Positions 10,830 through 20,322 of a DNA stretch of 64,000 bases are shown one piece after another. The translations under genes and the position numbers were made by a program. The stretch spans positions 31,377 to 95,376 of the forward strand of contig JASAND010026128.1 of assembly GCA_030248195.1 (NCBI GenBank), read 5' to 3'. Each line of letters opens with the position of its first letter. Position 1 is the first letter of the stretch. The DNA comes from Trissonchulus latispiculum. Taxonomy: Eukaryota; Nematoda; Enoplea; Enoplida; Ironidae. The notes under the pieces are model-generated. The model was not told the DNA's origin, did not search any database, and was given only the letters and a program-made list of their open reading frames with translations.

Positions 10830-11780
10830 ATGGACAATTATACAAACTGCTGCTTCGGTTATGACTGGTTCAGATTAAAAGATTATGAACAACTGTCACC
10901 AACTTTAAGAATCGGTGTCAGCGCGTGCATTAATATTATAATTGTTGGTGGATGCGGAATATGTTGCTATGCATTTGTACTGCTGTCCATGCGCAGAAAT
11001 AAGAAAGATTTTACAAATCCGTTTTATCTGTACACGAAAGCTTTAGCCGTCTTGGACCTGTCAATCCTTATCAATGAATTTTTGTATTCACTGCCAACGA
11101 CTGTGTTTGGGCAACATCTGTTCCCACCATTAGTACATATTATACCTGGCATCATGCGAACTGTCCTGGTATGGACAATGATCCCGCTGTTGCTGTCGGT
11201 TTCAATCAATAGATATATAACAATATTTTACAGCATTGGTACAGAAGTATTTAGTCGTCAAACTAATATGATAATTATATGTCTTTGCTTTTCTGTAGGA
11301 ACGTTGGTGGCTACAGCTATGGCTGTGTGTCGGTCGGCTTTTCATTTTACCGGATTCACATGGACATGGAGTTTTCATGGACCGTTTTCTGCTATAGCTG
11401 CAAAGGTCAATGCACTCAGTGGAAACACAATAGCATGTTTAATTGCTGCTGTTTATTTGAAAATTTTAGTAAGGCTGCAAATTTCATCGAAAGTTTCAGT
11501 GGCTTTGGCGGGAGGAAATATTATTCAGAAAAAGTCACTAAAAAGAGAAATTAATGTAATGAAGCAATTTGGAATTATTGTTTCGTGTTATTTAGCTTGG
11601 ATGATATCTTTTCTACTTGTTCAGCTTGTCCCATTCAGCAAAGAAGTAATCGGTTTGATAATGCATTTTACAGGTAACTTGAACTGTGCCGCAACACCGT
11701 TTTGTTATTTGTGCTTCTCATCACCGGTAAAAGCGGGGCTACGAACGGTTACTGTGCGACAATCGTCCAATACAAAATAG
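10830..11780 (+). CDS. Rhodopsin-like (class A) 7TM receptor, single exon
   Basis: This is a 316-residue plasma-membrane receptor expected to signal through G proteins; the ligand is unknown. The seven hydrophobic segments are at about 28-53, 67-89, 106-126, 146-168, 196-216, 245-268 and 273-296. Family marks are NPFYLYTKALAVLDL in TM2 (Asp76 at the usual sodium-site aspartate), NRY at 127-129 in place of DRY at the end of TM3, and TPFCY at 289-293 in place of NPxxY in TM7. The TM6 CWxP motif and the TM3 disulphide cysteine are not seen, which is common in chemosensory-like and invertebrate orphan receptors. An N-glycosylation site (Asn3) precedes TM1. The start is the first ATG of an open frame of normal length, with stops upstream. 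The frame is intact and intronless, and lies between two repeat elements. Family call is firm, subfamily unknown. Confidence 0.85.
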   Translation: MDNYTNCCFGYDWFRLKDYEQLSPTLRIGVSACINIIIVGGCGICCYAFVLLSMRRNKKDFTNPFYLYTKALAVLDLSILINEFLYSLPTTVFGQHLFPPLVHIIPGIMRTVLVWTMIPLLLSVSINRYITIFYSIGTEVFSRQTNMIIICLCFSVGTLVATAMAVCRSAFHFTGFTWTWSFHGPFSAIAAKVNALSGNTIACLIAAVYLKILVRLQISSKVSVALAGGNIIQKKSLKREINVMKQFGIIVSCYLAWMISFLLVQLVPFSKEVIGLIMHFTGNLNCAATPFCYLCFSSPVKAGLRTVTVRQSSNTK

Positions 11781-13539
11781 CTGTTACTTTCTACTGTTCA
11801 AACAGTGAGGCCAGTGCTTGTAGGGACATGGAGAATTGTTTTCCAGTAAATGCATTGGCCTTAGCTACTCAAATCAGCAAAGCCAGAGTTAACACGTAGA
11901 GTATGAGTGGGTTCAAGTCCCCCCCAAACGGGCAAGGCTAAAACCCCAAAACAAAGTGAACAATTAATGAATGTCTGTTTTATGTTTATTGACTATTTTA
12001 TTGTTTATTTATACCTGACTTTATTTATTACTTTGATCATTTTGTTACATAAAAGGCACAAAACTTCAAGATTGTTAGAGACTAAAGTTTCTCTTGCAAA
12101 TGTTCCTAAAATATGAAGTTTCGATTACAAGTAACACTAGTTTCGACAAAAATTGTGCTAAATTATTCGAAGGTCCCTATAAACTCTCAGTAATGAATGC
12201 AACGTCTTTCATGGTCTACATTAACATAGGGTCGGGTCCTGGAGGGATTGACCCAAGGAAATTTTGAGGGAGGGCTTCTACCTTGAATTGAAGTTTTCGA
12301 TTTGAAGATTCAAAATTGCGAGTTTTTTCAAAATTAAATAAATGTAGGTATGCACCGTCCTTTTTGAAATTCTTTGAAGTAAAAATCTTTCTTCTTTGCG
12401 ACAAATACAATATTCAATTCAATATTTGGAATACAATCTTAAACTTTTCGTCGATTTTCACGAAGTATTAAAGGTTTTAAATTCCGGCGAAGCCTCAAAT
12501 TTGTTAAAATGTTAGTACAAAAACTAATTATTCCATTCTATTTTTCCTTATCCCTTGCCCCCGATGGTGGAAAAGGGTTTGTACCTTGTCCGGATTGGGG
12601 AGGGGCCTTGGATCCCTCTAGACACCCCTCCGTTAACCTAGTTTATGGTACTATAAGCATATGGACAACCGTACACTTTTAAGCATTGTAGTTTGCATTT
12701 TATATAGCACATATTGTAAAAACCATGACATGTACGACTATTAACCAACAGTTGTATTGCCCGCTGGACGATGTTTGTGTGTTTGCTAATATTGCTTCAC
12801 TTTCACGTATTCACTTTTGTTGTATTGCGTAACTTTGTACCTTCGTGGTTAATGCAAGTGAAAAGCTGATATGTATGCGCTTAAAAGGAAGCGACGACAG
12901 CTATGTACTCAACGCAATGAAGTCATGTATAATGAACTGACTGACCAGGAAATTTCTTTCGCTTCCAAAATAATTGCTTTGATATGATTTGTCATTAAAC
13001 CGCGTTGGCTTACTCTACTTACTTAGGTCAGACAAGTTCTAGTTACACAGAAGGTCAGCGCGTTTGCCTGGTTAGACAAACTTATGTACCAGATTCCCGA
13101 AAGGTAGTTTGCCAAAATCAAGGATCTCTACAGCCAACCTGGTTAGGGGTACTGCTGTGAGTTCGTTTAGTCTATAAACAACAGCGAACGGAGAGAGGGG
13201 TCGATTCGCTCTACTTGTTCACTGCCGAAATCAAATAGAGGGCCTTGACACGCTGATCAGAGGCACAAACTTAAGTCTTCTCTTCTATGAGAGGTTCTAG
13301 TCAGATCTTTGCAGAGATCTGAGAGAAAACTTACTGTTTATAAGGAAGATCAATACCGGATTTGTAGGTCACTGGTCCACAGTCTTCCGCAAACACTGCA
13401 CTCTGTTTAATGTATTTACGACAATTACTGACAAACTGATTACTAGATATAATAATGACTATAATACTATTACATACACTGTATAATATGATGAAGTACT
13501 AAATACAAGTATATTGACAATTACTATTAACAGTCAAGA
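11781..13539. other. Intergenic stretch, no gene seen
   Basis: Apart from the receptor 3' flank, this contains a B-box-like phrase (GGGTTCAAGTCCCCC near 11,911) without a tRNA fold, and a G-rich and AT-cored repeat relic at about 12,220-12,640 with ATTCCGGCGAAGCC, a phrase shared with the repeats near 9,660 and 54,090. Short open frames in it look random. Confidence 0.4.
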
Positions 13540-14347
13540 TACCAGAGTTGCCAGACTCTCTGTAGGGACGGATTTGATTAAATCTAAATTAGCTTTTACC
13601 CCAAATGGTATATTAGGTTACGCAAGATCAGCCAAGGACTAGACTCTTCTTCAGGTTATTGTAATTTCTCTATTCCGACTGTGATCCGATGCTATAACCT
13701 AGCTCACTTCAACTACTGGTGTCCTATGTGCTTTACGTGCGTGTTATGCTGGTGCACTCTCTTTATCTATCCTTTACAGTACCAAAGGACCAAAAACCAA
13801 TATTAATTAATTAATAATAATAATAATTAATAATAATACAATTGAGGGTGGACTCGGACTTTGGGTGAGCTCCCAGTTGCTGTAAAGTTGTCATAAGGAC
13901 TTCACAGCCCACTTTAGAGATTGCTATCGGAAAGGTTCCCGCAGATCAACTCCAGTTCAGGAGGATCAGACAATACAAGGTTAGGAGAGGTTGGGGTGGT
14001 GCCGGGAGATAACCGTTTAAATTAAACAATTAAGTTAAAGTTCTAATAAGTTTAGATCTGTCTTCTGTTGTTTTTTTCTCCACTAATAGTTTCTTAAGAT
14101 CAATTAGTAACTGGATTTTTAAAGCAGAGAAATGGGGATATCCAACCCCAGTAGGGAAGTAGAACGGAGACCATCATTTTCAATTACTTAGAAGGCGAAA
14201 TAAGATGGCAAGGTTCAGGATTACAAAGTTCAGAAATCAGGAGAAAACTTCCGGTTTCCGGACAATTTTCGCAGTTTCACGATTGGTTTTTAAACACCAC
14301 AAATGATTCCGATGCTGGTACGAATTGTCTCTGCCTTAAAGAGTCCG

Positions 14348-14612
14348 TTACACTCCGAAATCAACTAGAGCACCTACAGCTATATACTGATTCCAAAATG
14401 TCCTGAATTGACTGAGCTCTTCCGGCTCCAAAATATCCCAATAATCTGAATTCGAACTGAATTGACCACTAATATCGATCAGAGGCATACTGACTTCTTC
14501 AGGCGAGAACTCCGTTGACTCCGCACCTGAATCAAATGGGTTAAAACCCATTAGTACATAGTTATGGTGCGGGAATCAAACCCAGCAACCATTATTCACT
14601 CTTTTTTGGCTT
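14348..14612 (-). other. B-box plus 67-codon ORF module of element copy C
   Basis: Reading the minus strand, a phrase GGTTGCTGGGTTTGATTCCC is followed by an ATG at 14,551. The ORF begins MGFNPFDSGAES, is acidic, ends ALVDFGV, and stops at 14,348. The first ten residues agree with the damaged frame in copy B. I do not recognise the peptide and cannot tell whether it is translated. The conserved placement in two diverged copies argues for a functional module of the element. Confidence 0.45.
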
Positions 14613-16084
14613 TCAGATCTTGAACATGAACTTGTCATATTGAAACGGTTGAATTATTCCGAATTTGCTAATTTTAGAGTGAAATTTCGGCCGTTCGATG
14701 TTATTTCTAACTTTATAGAATCAAAGGCGCAGAATGTAATATTTTGAGCAATTTCTTGCACTGTTGTGCAGGAAATTGTAACTAAAACCCATTTCTGTAA
14801 TGTACATCCTGTGTTTGTGTGGTATGGAGCTATAACGCTGAATTCGGCTCATTTCGAGTTTCTGATTATGAACGAGAGCCAATTCCTTGAATCAATTAAC
14901 GGATTTTCCATAATTTGACTATTGAACAGAGAAGATACAATAATCGCAAATTTACTTGTTTTTGGACGATTTCTGATCCAAAACTGCAGGAAATACCCAT
15001 TTCCTGCACAGATTGATTCACAACCTTAGTTTTGACATTAAACTGTAAACTTGTGCATAAACGTTAGTTTTACTACTACTGGAAGATAGTCTGGTACGTA
15101 TTAACTGTTAATCATACGTAACTAATAAAGGTATAATCTGGTTCAAGATTATTGTCATTTCCTGTGTATTGCTGCTTCAGATGTTTATCGGACACATACT
15201 TGATCGTGATGTTTTGAGCTACCGAGCAAGGACCACCTTCATGGCAACAAATTGCATCTGCATTACTGGTTAACCCACTTTTAATATCTAAACCTGACGG
15301 ACACTGAACTGTTAAACGTAGTGCCGTCCCAATTATTGATTTCAAGAATCCTGACCATGGGTGATCATGAAAATTGCAACATTTCCCGCAGCAGACGAAA
15401 ACATAATAACCAATGTTTTAGACAGCGAATACGATAATTATGACAATTAATAACAGTATCTTACCTACAGCTAGCTTCTTACGTATTCCTAGGTAATTTT
15501 GATAAAAATGCAGGAAATCTGAGTTTCAGAAGAAATGGTATCAATGTTATGCAATTCGGAACAAATGCAGCGTCCATTTGTTGCGATTCGTCCGCCCCAT
15601 CACGTAAGACTGCCTAGGCGGCCAAATCGATCGAGCCTGAGTGAATAATAATTGCTAAGCAATTATTATTAAACAAGATTGCAGAAAACATATTTAAATT
15701 TACTGATCAGAGGAAGCCGGCCATTCCTCCCCAAAACTCGGAATTATTAATCAACAAGATAACGTAAAGACTCAAGGTTTTGGGATTCAGTTTGAGAATA
15801 ACCTATATTTTAGAAACCTGATAATTTTGAAGCCGACCTAACGCTGAGAATAAAGACAACTATACTAACAGTGATTTTTGAATCTTGAGCGCCTTAATTA
15901 GAGAATATGGCCGGCAACACCTAGTTGCCGGCTGTGGGGTGAAAAGATCCCTATAACTAACTTAATAAAAATTAGGGTCGTAATTAAGGGACCCTCATCT
16001 CATTCTCAAAAGGTGAGGTTCCCACTCAAATTCCATAAACTACAAAACCCCCATGGCAACGAGGGCCCTCTTCACAATGGAAGA

Positions 16085-16336
16085 CTGGCCTCTAGGGCCG
16101 TGGCTTGGAATAATAAAAAAGTTGACCAATTGGCCGTATAAAAAGAAAAAGGGCCCTAAGGCCAAAAATCACATAATATAAAAAAATAGGCCCGAAGGCT
16201 GACTATGGATAATTCCTATTTTTTTGGTTCTAGTCAGCGAATTTTGAGCCGGGTATAGAAGACCCAAGGGCTCCTCAGTTTGTTAGTGTTCGCGGGTTTG
16301 AGCTCAATACCTTTTCTGGCCCGAAGGCCAGAAAAG
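16085..16336. repeat. GC hairpin array in copy C
   Basis: Stem-loops lie at about 16,090-16,102 (GGCC/GGCC), 16,152-16,163 (GGCC, CTAA, GGCC), 16,189-16,200 (GGCC, CGAA, GGCT) and a strong 11-bp stem at 16,311-16,336 (arms CTTTTCTGGCC and GGCCAGAAAAG around a CGAA loop), separated by A-rich spacers. Confidence 0.6.
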
Positions 16337-18152
16337 TCCCTAGGTTTTTTCCTAAATGTTGAGGAAGGCGTGCAATCTCAGGTGCTGCAAAGCCACAGCC
16401 CACTATAGAGATGCACAGCCAAACAACAAAATTTTGGCCGACCGCACTCGGTCGGCCCTCAGCAAACACTGAGTGAGTCTAAAATTTTGAGACTGGGCTG
16501 ACAGCTCTCTGACAGCCCAGTGACAGCATGATTCCGTCGGCGAAGCTTTGAATTTAAGGCAAAGCTTCTAGAAAGTTCTAGAACTTTCCAGAAGCTTGCC
16601 ACCTTTAACATTGCAGGATCCAGGCTCTTTTTGAGCCTGGTGGTCAGCCAGTGGAAGATTAACGATAATGGCGAAATATTGCTCCCAGCTGACCACTTTT
16701 CTGATTAATTTCAGGGTCCGAAACTTTCTAGAATTTTATAAAATTTTGGTTAACATGTAAATGCAACCAAAGGGGGTAGTTTCGGATCTAATTTTCAACT
16801 TTCATGAATTCGACTGAAATGGGGCTCAAAACTCAGGCAAATCCTGGCCGATTATTGGAAAAATATTTTTAATTGCCTTTTTTGGGTACAATTTATACGT
16901 CTATTCTTAATTTCTTAATTTTCTTTGGCTTCTCTTGTCCTGGGCCCCTACTTTGAAATTTCAGGTAAACTTTTGGCCACAAACAAGAGAAGCCAGCGCA
17001 GCAACCTTAGCAGCAATTGCTCCCTATTGCTGGAAACTCAGTGTCCTCGCTTGACCGAGGAAGAGGGAGCAATTGCCTAAAAATGTGCATAAAAATTCGT
17101 ACGTAATTTTCTAGGTAAATGTAACTACAATTCCTATCTCTACGTATGTTATTACCTATTCCTACTAATTTTCATTAGTTTTAAATTATTAAGGAGGAGG
17201 CTAAGCCCCCTTCAGACCTACCTATGTACGCAAAAGTGTATACTAACTTTCTTTCTGGAGAGGCAATTCTCTGCTGGCCTCTTGGCCCAAACTAGAGTTC
17301 AAGTGAGGACAAGCCTCACGTAGAATGAATGAATGGACGTAGTAGTACTCCTACTACTACGCTGTCTGGGAAGCAGACGGCTTCCCAGGCAATGGAAAGG
17401 GAGTTCCCAAAAAAGTTAAGACAAAGGTAGAAAAGTGCCAATTTTAACGCAAACCTTTTAAAGAGGTAAGATTACAGAATGGAAGGTAATCTTACTGAAA
17501 CATTTTTGCTAATAACTCACTCATTTTCTGGAGTTAGAAGGTGGGGATTACATTTTTGGAAACAGGAGAAAATTGCCTGTCCAATGAGCCTAAGTTGTTT
17601 ACTAACCAAAAATTATAAAAATTAACTAATTAAGGCCTAATTATTACTAACTAACTCATACAAACACTAGTTAACTAATTATAAACTCACTCTGTATTAA
17701 ATAACTACCTATATGAGTATTTTAAGCCTAGCTAAGTGACTATCTTCCAATATGTGGCATTTTCTTGCCATAAAACTGCACTTTAGAGAATTTCTACAAC
17801 CGCAAACACAAATTTGCGCGATTCTTTTCTGCAATTAGAAACTAAAATTTCTTTGGCACGGATTTCTTAACCACCATGGCTGTCAATAGTACTGAAAAAA
17901 GGTCCCATCCCGGATCAATTCCAGATCAAAGAAGAGTACCCACTCTTCAACTAGATCTCCTGCCAATTCAATCTGATCAATAGATTCTTTGGCTTAGTCA
18001 TTAATTCCATGCGTGCGTACGGGTATCCTTAGTGTTTTAGGTGGTGAGGTACTCTTACTAGATGATTAAAGGAGTTTACTTCTATTATTAATTTAACTTT
18101 TGGGGTAGAGACCGGAATATTAATTATTGGTTTTAGTCTGGCAACTCTGATA

Positions 18153-19738
18153 TTTTCTTTCAAATACAAAATATCTATACAAATATGAACTTGGACATTT
18201 GATTCTGGCAAATATGATGAAACATGTGAAACATAATAATCTCCAATTGACTGGACCTCAGCACATTCTTTCATATAATTAACTTGATAAATAATTTTAA
18301 CCAATTTTAACCATTAAGGAAAGCCTTTTCATTACACATGTCAAGGATACAAAGACAAGTTAGCTGTTTTCCAAAATATTATAACAATCTTCATGACAGC
18401 TGTGATGCTTTTACAATGGCCTTTTCGTGTGTTCTGCTACTGTGTTTGGGTATTGTAGAGTTTAACTCAAGATGCTGGTTCGGGTACTTGCAGCAAATTT
18501 TGAAAGACTGTAATTTGCTCAATTGTTGGAGTACTAATTTTTATATCATTTTAAAACTTAGAATATGCTTGTTACAACTAGGTAAAGGATAGCTGTCTAA
18601 TTTCAACTCTTCGACTTGGACATGTGATAACAAGAAAACAATTTTTGAACATGGATTTCTTGAAGTGCGCGAAAGCTAAAGTAAAGCGACCATTTTAGGC
18701 TTCAGAAGAAACGTCTTGTCGTCTTCCCGAGGGCTAGTTTTTGATGAAATTGTTTAATGTTAACGTAAGCTTAAGATTTTGAGAACAATGTAAATTTTGT
18801 CCGATTTTCTTCAAAATTTTCAAGTTTGGACGCTTATTTGTCTCGAACAGAAAGACAAACCGTGAAACCATGTAAAATAGCCCTCGGCAATTGTCCAACG
18901 TGTCTAAAAACGGTTTTCTAATCGGTTGCATGAGTTCAGAAAAATCTGTGTTGTTGAGAGAAATATCGTTGCGAATTTCGAGAATTCACATTTTCTTTAG
19001 TGTGCGTAGGAGGAGACGCCGTAGAGAGCTCTCCGTTGAGCATAACATGTCCTTTAGGGCTATACTTTCTCTTATACCACTATTTTCACACCACTACTAA
19101 AGTCATGTATCTTATCATTTCTCATGATACATTTATTTTTCCTCCTTTTCCCGCGTTCTCTCTTTAGAGGTTCAGATCTGTCTTTTTCTTGCATTTGGTA
19201 AAATGGATATTTGTAATGGCATATTTGCATATTTGTAATGGCCAATACTTGACTGACGGGCTAATTCTGTTGAAACTGTCGAAATCTTGCAATATTAGAT
19301 GTTTGAAAAAAAGTGGTCAGCTTTGGACATCAAAAATCAGTTTTCGCTGTTATCTTTAAAACCGTAAGGAATCGAAGAATACTCTCAAGAGCAAAATTGT
19401 AGGTATTATTAAGAGGATTTGGATGACTATAAGTTCGTCTGCGTAGGGTGGCCGTAGTCCAAGTTATTGCGGATTAAATCTAATTTCCCAAAACTCATAT
19501 TTTCACGACTTTTCATTTCCGCGACTTATCTAAAATACTTTCTAGGCTAAATGATGTAATTGTAGCAAATTTGAATGAATTTTAACGACAACTGCGCTTT
19601 TAAAGCCCAAAACTATACACCCGAACCAGTACCTTAAACACTGCAAAATGCAAATCATTTCGATGCTTATTTCGGTGTATGTACACATTTTAACTGTAGC
19701 TTCAATGGTAAGTAGTTCCCGCCAATAGGTATTACATT
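18153..19738. other. Intergenic stretch, no gene seen
   Basis: This lies between element copy C and the 3' end of the glycoprotein gene. Several open frames of 60-90 codons exist (for example 18,338-18,592 plus) but none shows a recognisable domain, splice context or conservation within the window. Sequence is ordinary AT-rich DNA. Confidence 0.4.
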
Positions 19739-19744
19739 TTTATT
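19739..19744 (-). terminator. Candidate polyadenylation signal of the glycoprotein gene
   Basis: AATAAA on the minus strand lies about 160 bases after the TAG at 19,903-19,905. The position is right for the 3' end of the minus-strand glycoprotein gene, but a single hexamer is weak evidence. Confidence 0.4.
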
Positions 19745-19902
19745 TAGACCTTCACAAAACCCCTAAAACATTACTATTCACACTCAAATTGCACAAGTGA
19801 GCAATAAAGACTGGCATCAAAAACAAAATGAAAGACAGAAAATGAGATATTTAGAAATATTGCATCTTAAAGAGGATTTCTTGAATGATTAACGATCGAA
19901 GG

Positions 19903-20322
19903 CTATTCGCTTGGACAGAACTGTTTTGCCAGCTGCAAGATTTTCAGCTTCTGAGCTGCATTTTCCCAAGGCAGGGAGTTGAGCACTTTTTTGCCGGAAC
20001 TGGAGGCAAGCTGTCGAAAGGAGCGCTCGTCCTGGAAGCCATTTTCCAGAAGCAATCCAACCGAGTGAGATGAGATTCCATTAGATCGAAGATAATCTTC
20101 GAACTGGTGTGGCCGGTCACCAGCAGTGGCATAGATCGAGGTTTGATCCCGAATCTTAGCTCTGTTAGAATCTTGACTTCGAGATCGGGGTTTCGATGGA
20201 AGAGGACGGTGGAGGAAAGTTGGCGGCTCGGGTTCTGCAGAAAGTGTGGACGTGAGCCAAGCATCCAGCTCAGCGGGACTAATTCTACTACTGCTGCCAG
20301 ATCGCGCCGAATTCAGCGAATA
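19903..20322 (-). CDS. Last coding exon: cytoplasmic tail with SAM-like domain
   Basis: After a good acceptor (GTATTTCAG) this exon is open for 139 codons to TAG. It is Ser/Arg/Pro-rich at first (basic, SH3-ligand-like stretches), then helical: FEDYLRSNGISSHSVGLL, ENGFQDERSFRQL and a closing LKILQLAKQF. The pattern of short amphipathic helices and an N-G turn resembles a SAM domain, which usually mediates self-association or adaptor binding. It has no internal Met, so it is easily missed. It joins the preceding exon in phase 0. It could belong to a separate minus-strand gene, but the phase match favours the glycoprotein. Confidence 0.6.
   Translation of the reverse strand, partial: YSLNSARSGSSSRISPAELDAWLTSTLSAEPEPPTFLHRPLPSKPRSRSQDSNRAKIRDQTSIYATAGDRPHQFEDYLRSNGISSHSVGLLLENGFQDERSFRQLASSSGKKVLNSLPWENAAQKLKILQLAKQFCPSE

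Larger units (their letters stand above)
13540..18152 (+). mobile_element. Copy C of hairpin-rich element, full length between TIRs
   Basis: The left end is TACCAGAGTTGCCAGACT (13540-13557) and the right end is the reverse complement of TATCAGAGTTGCCAGACT (18135-18152), 17 of 18 matching. The internal order follows copy B: a TTTGGGTGAGC hairpin segment near 13,858-13,930, the tRNA-like/short-ORF module on the opposite strand, the AATTGC-GCAATT palindrome (15,647-15,669), GGCCGGC hairpins, a GC hairpin array (16,085-16,336), a GCAATTGCTCCC/GGGAGCAATTGC stem-loop (about 17,010-17,085), and a GTAGTAG hairpin near 17,340. Length is 4,613 bp. No long coding frame and no transposase are visible. 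No clear target duplication is seen. It appears nonautonomous or of an unknown type. Confidence 0.65.

Noticed and set aside
11895..11935. tRNA gene around the phrase GGGTTCAAGTCCCCC
   Set aside because: Only the B box is present; no D or anticodon arm can be paired upstream.
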